Below, in pieces: positions 42,400-53,799 of a stretch of 64,000 nucleotides of DNA. The notes below the pieces were generated by a model, which was not told the DNA's origin, did no database searches, and was given only the letters and a program-made list of their open reading frames with translations. Position numbers and translations under genes: made by a program. Position 1 is the stretch's first letter; each line of letters starts with the position of its first letter. Where the stretch lies: contig NC_064760.1 of assembly GCF_011397635.1 (NCBI RefSeq), forward strand, positions 33,065,856 to 33,129,855. The letters are read 5' to 3'. This DNA comes from Epinephelus fuscoguttatus. Lineage: Eukaryota > Chordata > Actinopteri > Perciformes > Serranidae.

Positions 42400-44340
42400 G
42401 AGTTTATCTAAGAAATGTGGTGAATAAAACTGAACACTGATTCTTTGTGTGTAGTTTTGACTCTGGAGAAAGTAAGCAGACATATCCCAGATGACCTGAG
42501 AGGTCTGAACGATTTAAAACATAGCAGCAGACCACAGATGTCCTTTGGCCCTAAATCATTCAGTGCTTTATAAACAGACAGTCGTATTTGGAAATCAATT
42601 CTTTGACAAACAGGAAGTCAGTGTTAAGACCTCAGACTTGGAGTGGCATGATCCACTCTCCTGGTCTCAGCAACAACTTTCTGAATCAGCTGCAGCCGTC
42701 TGATTGATTATTAAGGAGACCTGTAAAGACACGGTTAGAGTAGTTAAGGCTACTGAAGATAAATGCATTGACAAGTTTTTCAAAATCCTACTGAGACATA
42801 AGGCCTTTAATCCTTGATATATTGTTAAGGTTCTGATAGGACAGACTTTGTAATCGTCTTACTGTGTTGAAATTCAGGTCTGAGTCCATGACGGCACTGA
42901 GATGTCTGGCTTGGTTTGTGGTCTTTATTCATGTTACAGATACTAAGCACTGGTTTTTAATTGTTTTTATTTGGCCCCAAAAAATCATTTCAGTTTTATC
43001 TCTGTTTATCTGAAAGATGTTTGGGTGCATCCCATCACTGATTTGTTCAATGCACTTATTCATCACTTGTATGGGACCATAGTCATCTGGTGGTATTGTT
43101 ATATTAATCCATGTATCTGCTGCATAATTATAGTGAGACATTTTATTGTTTTCTATAATCAGAGCTAGTGGGAGTATGTAGATGTTCAACAGAAGAGGCC
43201 CAAGAATGGAGCCTTGGGGAACGCCACAACTGTATTCTTGTATGCTCAGATGTCTAACTGTCATTTAGATAGGATTTAAACCAGTTTAGCACTGAACCAG
43301 AAAGTACCACACAATATTCCAGTTTGTCTAGTGATATGTGAGATCTAATAATACTAAGACTGAAACTTTTCCTCAGTCTATGTTTAAGAGGGTGTCATTC
43401 AAGACCCAAACAAGAGTCTGCTGTGGTGTGGTCGAATCTGGATGGGAAAACATTATAAAACTTGTTTAGGACTATTAAGGTGTTCAGTTGTTGAAAAACA
43501 GCAGTTTCAATGATTTTACTTAAAAAGGAGAAAGTTTGATATGGGCCTACAGTTGTTCATTAGTGACACATCTGGATTGCTCTTTTTTAAGAATGGCTTA
43601 ATAACTGCAGTTTCAGGTGATGTGGGAAATAGCATGAGAATAGAGAGGTGTTGACTATTTGCAGAAGATCTGATCAATCACTGAAACCTCAGAAATGTTA
43701 AGACCCCTGAAGATGATCCACCGTCATCCAGAATACAAGACATTTCTTTCGTGCTCCTGTCCTGGAGGTTGTCAATACAAATGTTAAAATCACCAACAAT
43801 AACGTCACAGTCAAAGTCAAAGAAGATGTCAGACAACCTTTCAGCAAAGTTATCAATACATTTTGCACAGTATATAGGTGGCCTATTGCAAATGCTTAAA
43901 AGTGCAGTTCGACAAGAACAATTCAGCTGAAAGCAACATACTCAGAAGAGGAAAAGATTCTGCTTGTTTTAGAAAGAATTATAAAACTCCCACTCTTTTC
44001 TCATGCACTCTAGCTTCGCTCTGAATTTGGGATGCCTTGACTCAATAAAACCTGCTGCACTGTTATCATGGTCTGACCTAGTTACAGTTCAAAACATAAA
44101 AACAAAATTGTGCAGATGATAAAATCATGAATTAGACATGATTTGTCTTCCAAAGATCTTATATTTAAATGAGCAAAACTTAGTAAGGTAAACGCACTTT
44201 GCCATTTTAACAGTTTATGTAACAGGGCTGAAGATGAGGAATGGATATAAAATTTGATTAATTTGCAGAATCGGTTAAGTGTACCCTGTTTCCATATGGT
44301 ATAACCAGATTGGATTATAGAATAGAGAAAAGAGGAATAG
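42400..44340 (-). mobile_element. Decayed L2-clade LINE (endonuclease and reverse transcriptase)
   Basis: Read on the minus strand, protein fragments appear in the right order. AHLNIRSLEDKSCLIHDFI is the endonuclease start (about 44165-44220). VIVGDFNICIDNLQDRSTKE is endonuclease core (about 43740-43830). NNCRPISNF marks reverse transcriptase onset (about 43540). CGVPQGSILGPLL with YAADT in place of YADDT lies at 42960-43240, then INRDKTEMIF. A C-terminal LRSSG-type segment follows near 42470-42560. Stops and frame changes separate the pieces, so it is inactive. The order and wording fit L2/Rex-like LINEs of fish. The 111-codon frame at 42929-43264 is its best-kept part. Confidence 0.85.
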
Positions 44341-45030
44341 AGAAATCTTTCTGGGGAAATCATAATGATTTTATAATTGAATTACTTCAGTTCTAATCTG
44401 CATTATTGGTGTGACACAGCAGAGGTCATAAGTCAAAGTCCTCCCAACAGCCCCCCAGACATTACATACAAAATCTTTTTTCCCCCTTTATTTGATCGAT
44501 TACAACAGTTCAATTACTTTTATGTAAGTCTTATATAAATTAAGCAGCTCCCTCAAGGGAATTTCTCTGGAAATAATTATCTGCTTAGTAAGCTAAACTA
44601 AACTCCAATTACTGTCTGAGGACTTTTTCCTGTAATTAAAACTAGATTGAATAGAAACAAAGTTTATTGGTGGATAGCCCCTTGGTTATGAACCGTTTCA
44701 TTTTCAAGGGGGTCCAACAAATTTGCTGTATTACTTAATACTAGTAATACTTTTATTAGATCTATTAGAGTACAGGCTTCAGTGTCCTTAATGACCAAGA
44801 AAAAAATTCAACTATAAATTATTTTTGTGTTCTACACTTTTTCCCCATGTAATTGAACTGAAATCAGTGTATCACGATCAAGGACACCGAGATGGGTGTG
44901 GGTGTATTTCTGATAATTTGACAAATATGCAAACGTATTCAACTATTTCACTCATATTGTCTGGGTTGGGATGATGAAAGAACTAGATGGTGGACACAAT
45001 GGCAGCAAATTATAGTTTTCTTGTATATAT

Positions 45031-45510
45031 TTAAAGGTCCCATATTGTGCTCATTTTCAGGTTCATACTTGTATTTGGGGATTTGACTAAAACATGTTTT
45101 CATGCTTTGATGTTCGAAAAATATAAATATATATTTTTTCTCATAGTGTCTGTCTAAATATACCTGTATTCACCCTCTGTCTGAAACATTCTGTTTTAGC
45201 TCCTGTCTCTTAAAGCTCCCCTCCCAAAAAAGCCCAGTCTGCTCTGACTGGTCAGTTTTTCCAGGTCTTCCACATCTGTCCTCTTGGTCACTGCAGGCAC
45301 AGATGCTGCAGCAGCAGTTTCCACCTATATATAGAATAGTTGTGACATCACAACTTCCTGGAACTCCTGACAGCTCGTTTTAAGGCACAGTTTCTGAATA
45401 TGGACTGGATGCATTTCTTGATACTTTTCACGGTATTCACTGAGGACCTATAATGGCTTTATAATAAAAAACACATGGAAATCTGGATTCTTACAATATG
45501 GGGCCCCTAA
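45031..45510. mobile_element. TTAA-type miniature element
   Basis: Starts TTAAAGGTCCCATATTGTG and ends ACAATATGGGGCCCCTAA, so the ends are inverted copies built on GGTCCCATATTGT, with TTAA at the left and CTAA at the right. Internal phrases CTGTCTGAAACATTCTGTTT and TAGCTCCTGTCTCTTAAAGC are those of an abundant teleost element. TTAA borders suggest mobilisation by a piggyBac-like or Kolobok-like transposase. No coding capacity. Confidence 0.75.
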
Positions 45511-48500
45511 TTGCCCTTTCAGGTGTAAATGAAGCTGCTTTAGGGTTCTGCTATTGTGCATGTTGGCTCACTGTCACACTATCATGACTCACTGGGATGC
45601 TTGAATGGAACAGAGCAATCATTAATGTTATTAGAAACACCTATGCTTTTTTCCGACAATTACAAGTCGAAATGTCTGCGGTGAAAAAGGCAAATTAAGA
45701 AAGAACACGGACTATAACGGTGACAAGAAGTAAACACAAATAGATGTCCCTTTATTCGTCATCTGGAAACAAGGATTTTGACAATCCCTGGGTAATATGG
45801 TGCATCTCACAACTGCACATACTAACAATGTCAAATTTAAGTCCATAGTAGCTGCTACAGTAGAGTGGCATGTCAAAGCAAGAGGACATAATGTTCTCTA
45901 AGTTAATGATTGGCCAAAAAATGGGATGCGGTCTTTTATTCATGGTGAACAACATGTAAATTTAATAGTTTGGCACTTTTCTCCTGTATATATTTTTAGA
46001 CACATAATTAATTATCACAGCACATGGTCGTCTCAGGGCACAAATGAACCTTGACTTGTTGAAGAGGACAAATAGGATCTATTGTTATATTTAAAAGTCT
46101 GACCTCCCACATTGTTTACACGTGACTGACAGCACTGGTGCCAAAGTACATTGTCCAGGGCTACCACTGCCAAATGGGGAGCATCATGGGAAGGAAGCCG
46201 CCACCAGTGTTCCTCCTCGCTCCTCTTCACACTGTTGTTCCTCGGTGTTCAGCCTTAATTGGTTAGTTCCAGGAACACTCGAGGTTGCAGCTACACACAC
46301 AAACCAACACACACTGAAGCAGCCATATTAATTAGCCCTGTGCAGTAGCTGTGTCCCTCCATCCTCTGCGGCCCTTTTCACTTTGTCAGGTGTTTCTTCA
46401 CAGACCACAGAACATATCAAATGCAGACTCAGTTGCTCTGTGCCTCCCTCTGCTGGATGCAGCTCACACTACAACAATTAAATCCTGAATTACTCAAAGT
46501 AAAGCTGTTACTCACCTGAACCTGAGAACATAAAACGGCTCCATATCAAGAGTTTTTCTCCTTGTTAGTCTTGTCATTTTGCATCAGTGTCAAAGCAGAC
46601 GTCTCCCAGCAGTGACAGTGTTGTGTGATGTGGTTAAGTCACAGATTCCCACACAAATGCAGACAGTTTACTCACAGGATACATCTTTGATCTTTCATAT
46701 CCTCTGTGACAGAGCTGTGTAATGCAGGGATGATTGTTGTAGCTGATAGCTGTGCTACAGCTCAGTGTGTCTGGGCACAGCCGTCAAGCCTAAAGCCTTG
46801 TGTCTCCTGTCTTATCAGTTTGACCAACGTTTGACTTGTATACAAAAATGCTCATGTGCGTGTATTATCTGATCAGTAGCTTGCAGAGGAACTGGGTGGA
46901 TGGCAGCCAATAACAAGCTGGATATGTTTCCATTCATTAGAAAAGAGTTTTGCTGCTGAACCATCCCAACCTGTGTTTAATGCTCTGCATCAGTTTTACT
47001 GTGCAAAGGATTCGCTGCAGAAAAATGTAAACAGAAATGTGTGCTATTGGTCAGCAGGAGAGATATGACAAACAAACAGAACACTCCCATTAGAAACTGT
47101 GAAGAACAACATCGTATAAAATCCTACTTAAGATGCTGCCGTGTTTGGTTTAGTACTGCAAACATTTGCTGTAGCGGCGTCTTTCGTTTTAACATCTTAT
47201 CTCTGGTTGTGTGCTAGATCAAACAGTTGAGAGACTGCAGGATGAGAGCATGTTTATAATAAGAACATGATTATAATCTCTTTCTGCAAAAATGTGCCAA
47301 CAGCAAGCATTTAAAATGTAAACTGAGGAAACCTTTGATTGAAAATTCCACATTAAAAACATTTTACAATAGCTATCAGCCTACTGTGACATATTCATCA
47401 TACTACATGTATTGTTTTGTATATTTTTAATACATGTTACAGGTTTATAAACTAAGATGGCATTTCCTGGAACTGCCTCTTTACTGAAAGGGAGACTATG
47501 TCTGCCAAAAGTCAGCCATTAGTAATTACAGACAGCGGTACAAAATTTTCCAAACTAGGCTCCTTATCCACACCCTCTCCAGCACCACCACCATGAACCC
47601 AGTGTTATACAGCCATCCAGCCATGTTCTGTTTTGCGTATATATTGAGCATAGTGTTAGTTCAGGCAGGACTCGATGTCAAGCTCAGCTCACATCCCAGC
47701 TACATCAGCTGATCTCCAACAGCCCAATCAACTGATGGAGCAGCTGACTGATGAAAGGGAGTCAGCTCATAGATCACATGACTCCTTTCTATGCAACCAA
47801 CTGGCAAATCTCATTCAGAGCACCCTATTTAAACTGCTCTGGCCTGCCTACTGTTGCTGCTTCGTCTGCAAGCTGCTTCACAACCGGCCTCCACCCCAGC
47901 TCCTCCTTTTCATGCTTTGACATTGGCTTATCAATGTCATTTCTGTTTGTCATTGATGCTGGCTCTGTTCTGCTCCTGGAGGGTCTTTGATGCTGTTCTC
48001 CCTGCCTTAAGCCTACACACTACACAAGTTTCACCGCGATTTTGACGTCGCAGAGGATCTTGAGAGCCACCTTGGGTCGGAGGTGAGTCAGCAGATAGTC
48101 TGACACGACGAATCCTCATGTGTGAAGAAGCCTACGAGCAAGTCGCCCCCTCGTCTGTGACTGGGATTGGACATCTGGCATGCTAGAAAACTGGAGAAGT
48201 GTGACATGACTGACAATGAGAGGCGGGATACGTCCCACGTCAGCACGCAGGAGGATGGAAGAAATGTGAGGAAGACAAGCCACAGGGTTGCCACTTGCCA
48301 GGTCCCCTTATTAGCCATGACTTTGGGCTTGTTTCTAAAGTGGAGTTGCTTATTTGGGCGTGCTCTCTAAACATCACCTTCCTCTATATATATCTGTCTA
48401 ATAAGTTATTTAAATGTATGATAGTCGCAAGATCTGGCAACACTGACAAGCCGGCAAGCAACAACAACAAAAATGGCAACGTCCACAGGATCACGGGGAG

Positions 48501-48738
48501 CGCCTTGTGTTTGGACCCAGGCCCTGGAGGCAGATCTGATTCAACACTGGGAAGAATATCCATGCCTTTACAATGTGTTGTCTCCAAGTTTGGTGACGTC
48601 ACCGCATTATCTGGGGCTCTGTCGGTAAGGGCTCGGAGGTCATAATGCAGTTGGTGAGACTCCCGCTGACAAAAATACACATCGCCAGGTATGAACACTC
48701 AAAAGTTTACAATACTCTCTGTGACGCAAAATCAGGGT
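45511..48738. other. Gene-free stretch
   Basis: No exon or identifiable repeat with clear ends. Open frames near 46033-46331 and 47675-48370 are short, overlap on both strands and show no family resemblance. Confidence 0.5.
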
Positions 48739-48754
48739 GAAAATCTTGTCATGT

Positions 48755-48941
48755 CGGGGCGTTGGTGGCTTAGTGGCAGAGCAGGCGCCCCATGTACAAG
48801 GCTGTTGCCACAGCGGCCCGGGCTCGAATCCAGCCTGTGGCCCTTTGCTGCATGTCATCCCCCTCTCTCCCCCTTCACGCTCACCTGTCCTGTCCAATAA
48901 AGGCAAAATGGCCAAAAAAATATCTACAAAAAAAAAAAAAA
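48755..48941 (+). mobile_element. tRNA-derived SINE with target-site duplications
   Basis: The head resembles a tRNA: box-A-like TGGCTTAGTGGCAGAGCAGG (48775-48794) and box-B-like GGGCTCGAATCC about 30 bases on. The body ends AATAAAGGCAAAATGGCC followed by an A-rich tail. Near-identical 16-base direct repeats flank it (48739-48754 and 48942-48957, GAAAATCTTG then TCATGT or TAATGT), showing target-primed insertion. One mismatch between duplications suggests moderate age. It would have been moved by a partner LINE. Confidence 0.88.
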
Positions 48942-48983
48942 GAAAATCTTGTAATGTGAACTGGGCTTTAGTTTGTCATGTTG

Positions 48984-49130
48984 GCACATGGAAGGGCAGG
49001 GAGGTTTGCTCTCTCTGCCTCAGGCTTTCCTTATTTGCACATGAAAGGGCAGACAGGTGTCCTCTCGCCGCCTTATGCTTTCCATGTAGGCGCATGGAAG
49101 AGGCTCTCTGAGTAGGCCTGAGGAAAGGCA
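48984..49130. repeat. 53-bp tandem repeat, about 2.7 copies
   Basis: GCACATGGAAGGGCAG at 48984, GCACATGAAAGGGCAG at 49037 and GCGCATGGAAGAGGC at 49090 are each 53 bases apart, with CTTTCC near the end of each full unit. Confidence 0.65.
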
Positions 49131-49761
49131 GAGAGGCCCCAGAACAGAGCCATACGGCCAAATACCGCAAATGGAAATAAAGTTTTCTTGGACTGAAGTG
49201 TTTCTGACTGAAATATATTTAATATGACTTTGAAGCACAAAAGGTCAAGTCAGTTATATCACATTTTCTTTCAAAAAGGGCTGTGACAGAAGTGATAAAA
49301 GCCCTATAATGAATGATGATAAAAGTAAAATCAAACACTGTTTGAAGAAGTTTCTGCAGTGCATTAAATCCTATCAGAATCATAAGTGAACAAATAAGTT
49401 AATTCTTCATCTATCACCATTTCCAAATCCAGTGTTACAGACTCATCCATTCCGAGTACTGTTTTGCACACATACACTCAATATTATTTGGCATTTTGAC
49501 TTAGCTAGTCAGGCTGCAGTTCATTTAACATCTTTACATGTTCTTTTCACATCTGATGCCTGCTGTTATTGTAAAAAGCTGTGCAATAATTGCTTGGTGT
49601 AATAATTAGTGTGATGAGGAGTATAAGATGACATGTTGAAATGTGTTGTATTGAAGTAAGTCAGTAAGTAAGTTGTTGGTACTTGATCTAATTTAAAATT
49701 CAACCATTGACCTGTGCAGGAGGGCCAACGGGGGGCTGGGGTCATCTGTATCCTTTGACAA

Positions 49762-49778
49762 CCCCCCCCCCCCCCCCC
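49762..49778. repeat. Poly-C run
   Basis: Seventeen C in a row followed by TCCC. The length is likely uncertain in the assembly. Confidence 0.9.
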
Positions 49779-50153
49779 TCCCGATGGCGAGGCTGACTGT
49801 CTTTTGAGAGAAGACATAACACAGTGTTCTTTTTACTACAAAGGAAGAGTGAAGTTCAAAGGAATAAAAAGCATATTTACTCTATTCAATACACAACTAC
49901 AGCCTCAGTTTATCTGGTATGACCAGCTGTTCACAGTGTCCTGTACTTGTGCTACTGTTACACTCTGTTTTAGTCTGACACACATAAACATTTCAGTGAT
50001 TTTATCACAAAAACAAAAAGGTCATGTAAACACACTGTGTTAGGTTGTGTGAATTTTTAGCCACAGGGGCCATTGCTCAGTTAAAGTTACATAGTCTTGT
50101 TACAGGCCCCTAAAAATTATTATTTACTCAGAATATCTACTATTAAAAATAGT

Positions 50154-50159
50154 TTTATT
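50154..50159 (-). terminator. Polyadenylation signal of receptor-like gene
   Basis: TTTATT on + (AATAAA on -), 48 bases after the stop codon of the receptor-like gene at 50207. The short spacing supports that frame as a real last exon. Confidence 0.5.
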
Positions 50160-50206
50160 ATATAAATAAAATATAAAAATACCAAGGAATATTGTACAGA
50201 AGACTT

Positions 50207-51102
50207 TCAGTGAAAGGAGCTTTTTCTCCTCTGTGGTTTGCTGTAGAGGACAGCATAATGCAGCCATAAATTTACCAGCCATAATGACCTCCTCAGGCAG
50301 GAGGAGAAAGCTGAAAGGGAGAGAAGAGGCTCCAGGCCCAGAGAGGAACTCTGGGGATTTTGTAGCGTTGGTGAATAAGTCTGAGGCCTGGAGTCTTTTA
50401 AAAGTTTTGAGTGAAGTGAGAAGAACAGTTCTAGCAGCACAATTATCCAGACCAGGCTGCAGCTGAGCTGAGCCCAGTAAGAAGTCCTGAATCTGCGAGT
50501 CTGCTGAGGCCAGCGAGACACCAGCGTGGCCTCCAGTCCCAGCAGCCCCAGCAGGAGCAGAGAGGCCAGGTGGTGAGCATCAAGCAGCTGCTGACAGAGC
50601 ACACTCACAGCCTCCCTCCACCAAAAGGAACTCCCCTCCCTCATGTGGCCCATCTCAGTCTCAAAACCCACCTCCTCCTCCTCTTCCTCCATCCACCAGG
50701 CTCCCAGCTGAAGCATCCAGCGCAGCAGCAGGAGACTGTCTGCGAGAGCCAGCCGGCCCAGCAGCACAGTGGAGGGCTTAGTGGAGATGTGAGGGGAGCA
50801 GAGCAGTAACAGGGCCCGCAGGCTGAGCACACAGCCCACCAGTAGGGGGAGGCCTGCAGCGTGGGGGAACAGCAGAACCATCACCAGCTTCAAAAATAAG
50901 AACCTTCGCAGCCACCCTCTGGACGCTGGGACAACTCCTTCTTTGACTGAGCCAGGCCAGCACCAAGAGCCCATCTCCCAGACTGACTTCAAAACTTGGT
51001 TTGATCTGCAGAGTTCAACACGTGGACATTAGCTCTGTACCTTGATTTGGACAATCTCTTTAGTATAAACATTCAGAATCTCTGCTCCACCCATTAAAAG
51101 GT

Positions 51103-51147
<45 letters not shown>

Positions 51148-51781
51148 GGATTATCTCCACCACATAACTCTCTTTAAAGCTTTCTTCTTCATTATGAGTA
51201 AGCCAGTGTTGAGTAAGAAGGCAGAGGCCCAGGCAAGAAAACAAGCCATCAGTAAATTCCTCAGTTTTATAGGAAGCATTTAACATGACTGAGGTTGAAC
51301 ATCACCGAGCCTTACCTAAGCTAACTTTCACTGAAAATGCATCTCTGGGGCATAAATTTGATTTACTTTAAAATGAATAACCCTCATAAATCTTAAGGAA
51401 CATTAAAATATTCATGAAGGAACATAATTAAAGTTTAGTTTATGTATGACAACTATTAAAAAGAGTCAGAAAAGTGTGTTTTATATCAGCCAGCATAATA
51501 ATATTTACATTTCACTGAATTTGATACATGTAACTCATCTTAATGTCTCTATTACCATATACCATATGGAACACAAACATGCGTCGCCTTAGCTCTCTCC
51601 TCCCCACTACCCCTCAGCTCCAAAGATGACCTCTGTGTTATTCCTAATATCTAGAGGAGTTCTTCATATTCAGAACTTCATAGTTAAACATGGATTCTAC
51701 TCATCTATCTGCCTTTAAACAAAGCTTTGAATCTTGTCTGTGTGGGACTCACCTGCGTTCTGGCAGGAAGTTGAACGTCAT
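50207..51781 (-). CDS. Unrecognised receptor-like membrane protein, two exons
   Basis: Proposed exons 51781-51753 and 51005-50207. Donor CGCAG then GTGAGTCC; acceptor GAACTCTGCAG with a CTAAT branch-like site. The join is in frame and gives 275 residues starting MTFNFLPERR. At least five hydrophobic segments: about 45-80, 89-113, 142-172, 184-207 and 234-264. Traces of a rhodopsin-like receptor: LALAD in the second segment (95-99); a Cys at 147 opening the third; LEATLVSRWP where DRYxxxxxP would lie; a Trp at 196 in the fourth; and NLWLHYAVLY, spaced like NxxLDPxxYY of TM7. Nothing matches TM5 or TM6, and the DRY and NPxxY residues are lost. A Glu run sits in the first outer loop. It may be a diverged relative of the nearby delta-branch receptors or a decaying one. 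Internal ATG 50974 is an alternative start. Confidence 0.55.
51103..51144. repeat. CA microsatellite
   Basis: About 21 CA units within the proposed intron of the receptor-like gene, about 100 bases from its acceptor. Confidence 0.95.
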
Positions 51782-52034
51782 CGTCCTGCTTCACCTGGAT
51801 GTGGGCTGGTAACTTTTTACCTCCATGCCAGTGCCTCCTCTCACAGAGGCTGAATGAGTGTAAGAGTATCTCTCTTCTCTTTATTAGCGCTGGTTGCTTC
51901 AGCTCTACTGGTTCCCGCTCGGCAAATGTCATCATGTCTCGTCTGGAGGAGAGCCAGACTGCATCTGACTCACGTTGGTGGAGGATTTGTGCCTGAGGGT
52001 TTTCCGTGCATCATTGACATCAGTGTAAACCTGT

Positions 52035-52062
52035 ATGTGTGTGTGTGTGTGTGTGTGCGTGT
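52035..52062. repeat. GT microsatellite
   Basis: About a dozen GT units with minor interruptions, upstream of the receptor-like gene. Confidence 0.8.
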
Positions 52063-52630
52063 TTCCGTGCAATGTGGGGCTTTGAATGGGAGAAGTGGTG
52101 CCAGGGAGTGAGTTCCCAAAATACCTTGCATGAATTCTGTCAAGGAACTGATGGTGAGGAGGTTTTCATACTGACTAAGATCAAATGAATATAGATATAA
52201 AGCTTATTAAAGATGCAGAGGCAATGTAATAAATATTTCCATAGATTTCATTATTACTGAATGATTTACACGGTCTCAGTGTGAGTGTGACAAGCGACAT
52301 GTGTTTTCAGTATTTTGGGTGCTGTTTCCACAGCAACCTGGGTGCGATCTCCATGATATCTGGCCTTTGTTAACAAAGAATGTGACTCTGCTCTCAGTTG
52401 AGTAATCACTCGACTCACTCAGGCGTAATGATCTGAATGCATAATTCATTACTCCCATCTTTGCTCTGATGGTTGACTGGATACAGGTGGTTTTTGTTTG
52501 TCACACGTGACAGCTTTTAACAGGTGAGGTGTGCGAGTAAGTGTGTATCACACAACATGATGAGTATATGTGTGCAAACATCTGTCAGAAAGAAATCAAC
52601 ACGGCCTTCTCAAAATTGAGTGTCTGTGTC

Positions 52631-53772
52631 AGCAGGGTCAAATACGACACTGGCAGGCCACAGCCGGCCCACCAAAGGCTCCAACCTGGCCCACTGGATG
52701 ACTCTGCACACCTGATATTGATGCACCTGTGAAGGCTAAGAGATGTCAAGTTTCAGGAGCAAGTTAAACAGTGGTTGACTTCATGTAAAATGCTGCTTTA
52801 CAGGAGTGGAAGTTTATGGAAAAATGTACATGTAATAACAGTGAGTAATAGACTGCACTTATTTTACTGAAGACATCTCAGGCTGTTCATCATCTGTTTT
52901 GTAATTTCTATTAATGGATTCTGTATATGTATGCAGACTCTGGAGAACAAGACTTTGGCAGAGAAAGAAGCAGTCTGGTTTCTGTTTCTGTTCTGTAGTC
53001 CACGGGGTGTCTACCAGGCATGTCTGAACGGCAGGTAAGCAGTCTGTTTGGAGAGGCGGAGCACATTGGCTGAAATGCAATCTCAGAACCCTTCAGCTAT
53101 TGTCTGACGATGATGTAGCTTTATATTAGCTTTTTAAAAAAGTGTAGCTGCACTCATACGCAAATGTATTTTTATACAGTTTAGCTGAAAGGGCTGGCAA
53201 GAGTAAGCCTTGGCCTGGATATCACTGGCTACACCAGAGAAAATAATGGTGGTCGCATAGCTATGTCACCACCATGACAAGACTGTAAAGCTGTGTTCGG
53301 TGTAATGACGTGCTGTTGTCTCCTTTAGCCACTTGTCAGCAACCACCTTTTTTAAAAAACACATAAAAGCTATAAAATTCATGAGTAGGGTGTTTACTGA
53401 TGTATTTTATGTTTTAGAGCAAAAAGTGATCGTCTCTTAAACTTAAATGTCTGAAGGTATCTGTTAACCACAGACCTTCAGACATCTAACCAAAAAACTA
53501 TTCAGAAAACCCACTGATTTGAGACAAGGGAACCGGGAGCACTAAAATGCTAACTCATTTCCAGGTTTTAGGATTCATTCCTGCAGCACTCTCTTGCCCC
53601 CCGGAGGCTTATCACCAGACCGCCAGCCAGAGGCTTCCAGTATTGTCTGTTTTGTAAATGGATGAATGTTCTCAGAATGTACTTGTACTTCCTTATTATA
53701 TAATGGTTTTACTGATGCGGCCCACTTGAGATCAAATTGGGTTGTATGTAGCCCATGAACTATAATGCATTC
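52631..53772. mobile_element. Old hAT-type element related to 15816-16430
   Basis: The left end AGCAGGGTCAAATACGACAC followed by GGCCCACTGGATGACTCTGC, and the right end GGCCCACTTGAGATCAAATT followed by GTAGCCCATGAACTATAAT, match the two ends of the element at 15816-16430. It is longer (about 1.1 kb) and more worn, so it is either a fuller old copy or one with an insertion. No transposase frame remains. Confidence 0.55.
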
Positions 53773-53799
53773 TGTATGTTTATATGTACTAACTTGCTT

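Noticed and set aside
42929-43264. Open frame with GVPQGSILGPLL as a host gene
   Set aside because: It is the reverse-transcriptase core of a broken L2-type LINE; endonuclease and C-terminal pieces lie in order on both sides.
48775-48850. Functional tRNA gene
   Set aside because: Box-A and box-B-like words are present, but no full cloverleaf is evident and the unit has a SINE body, A-rich tail and target duplications.
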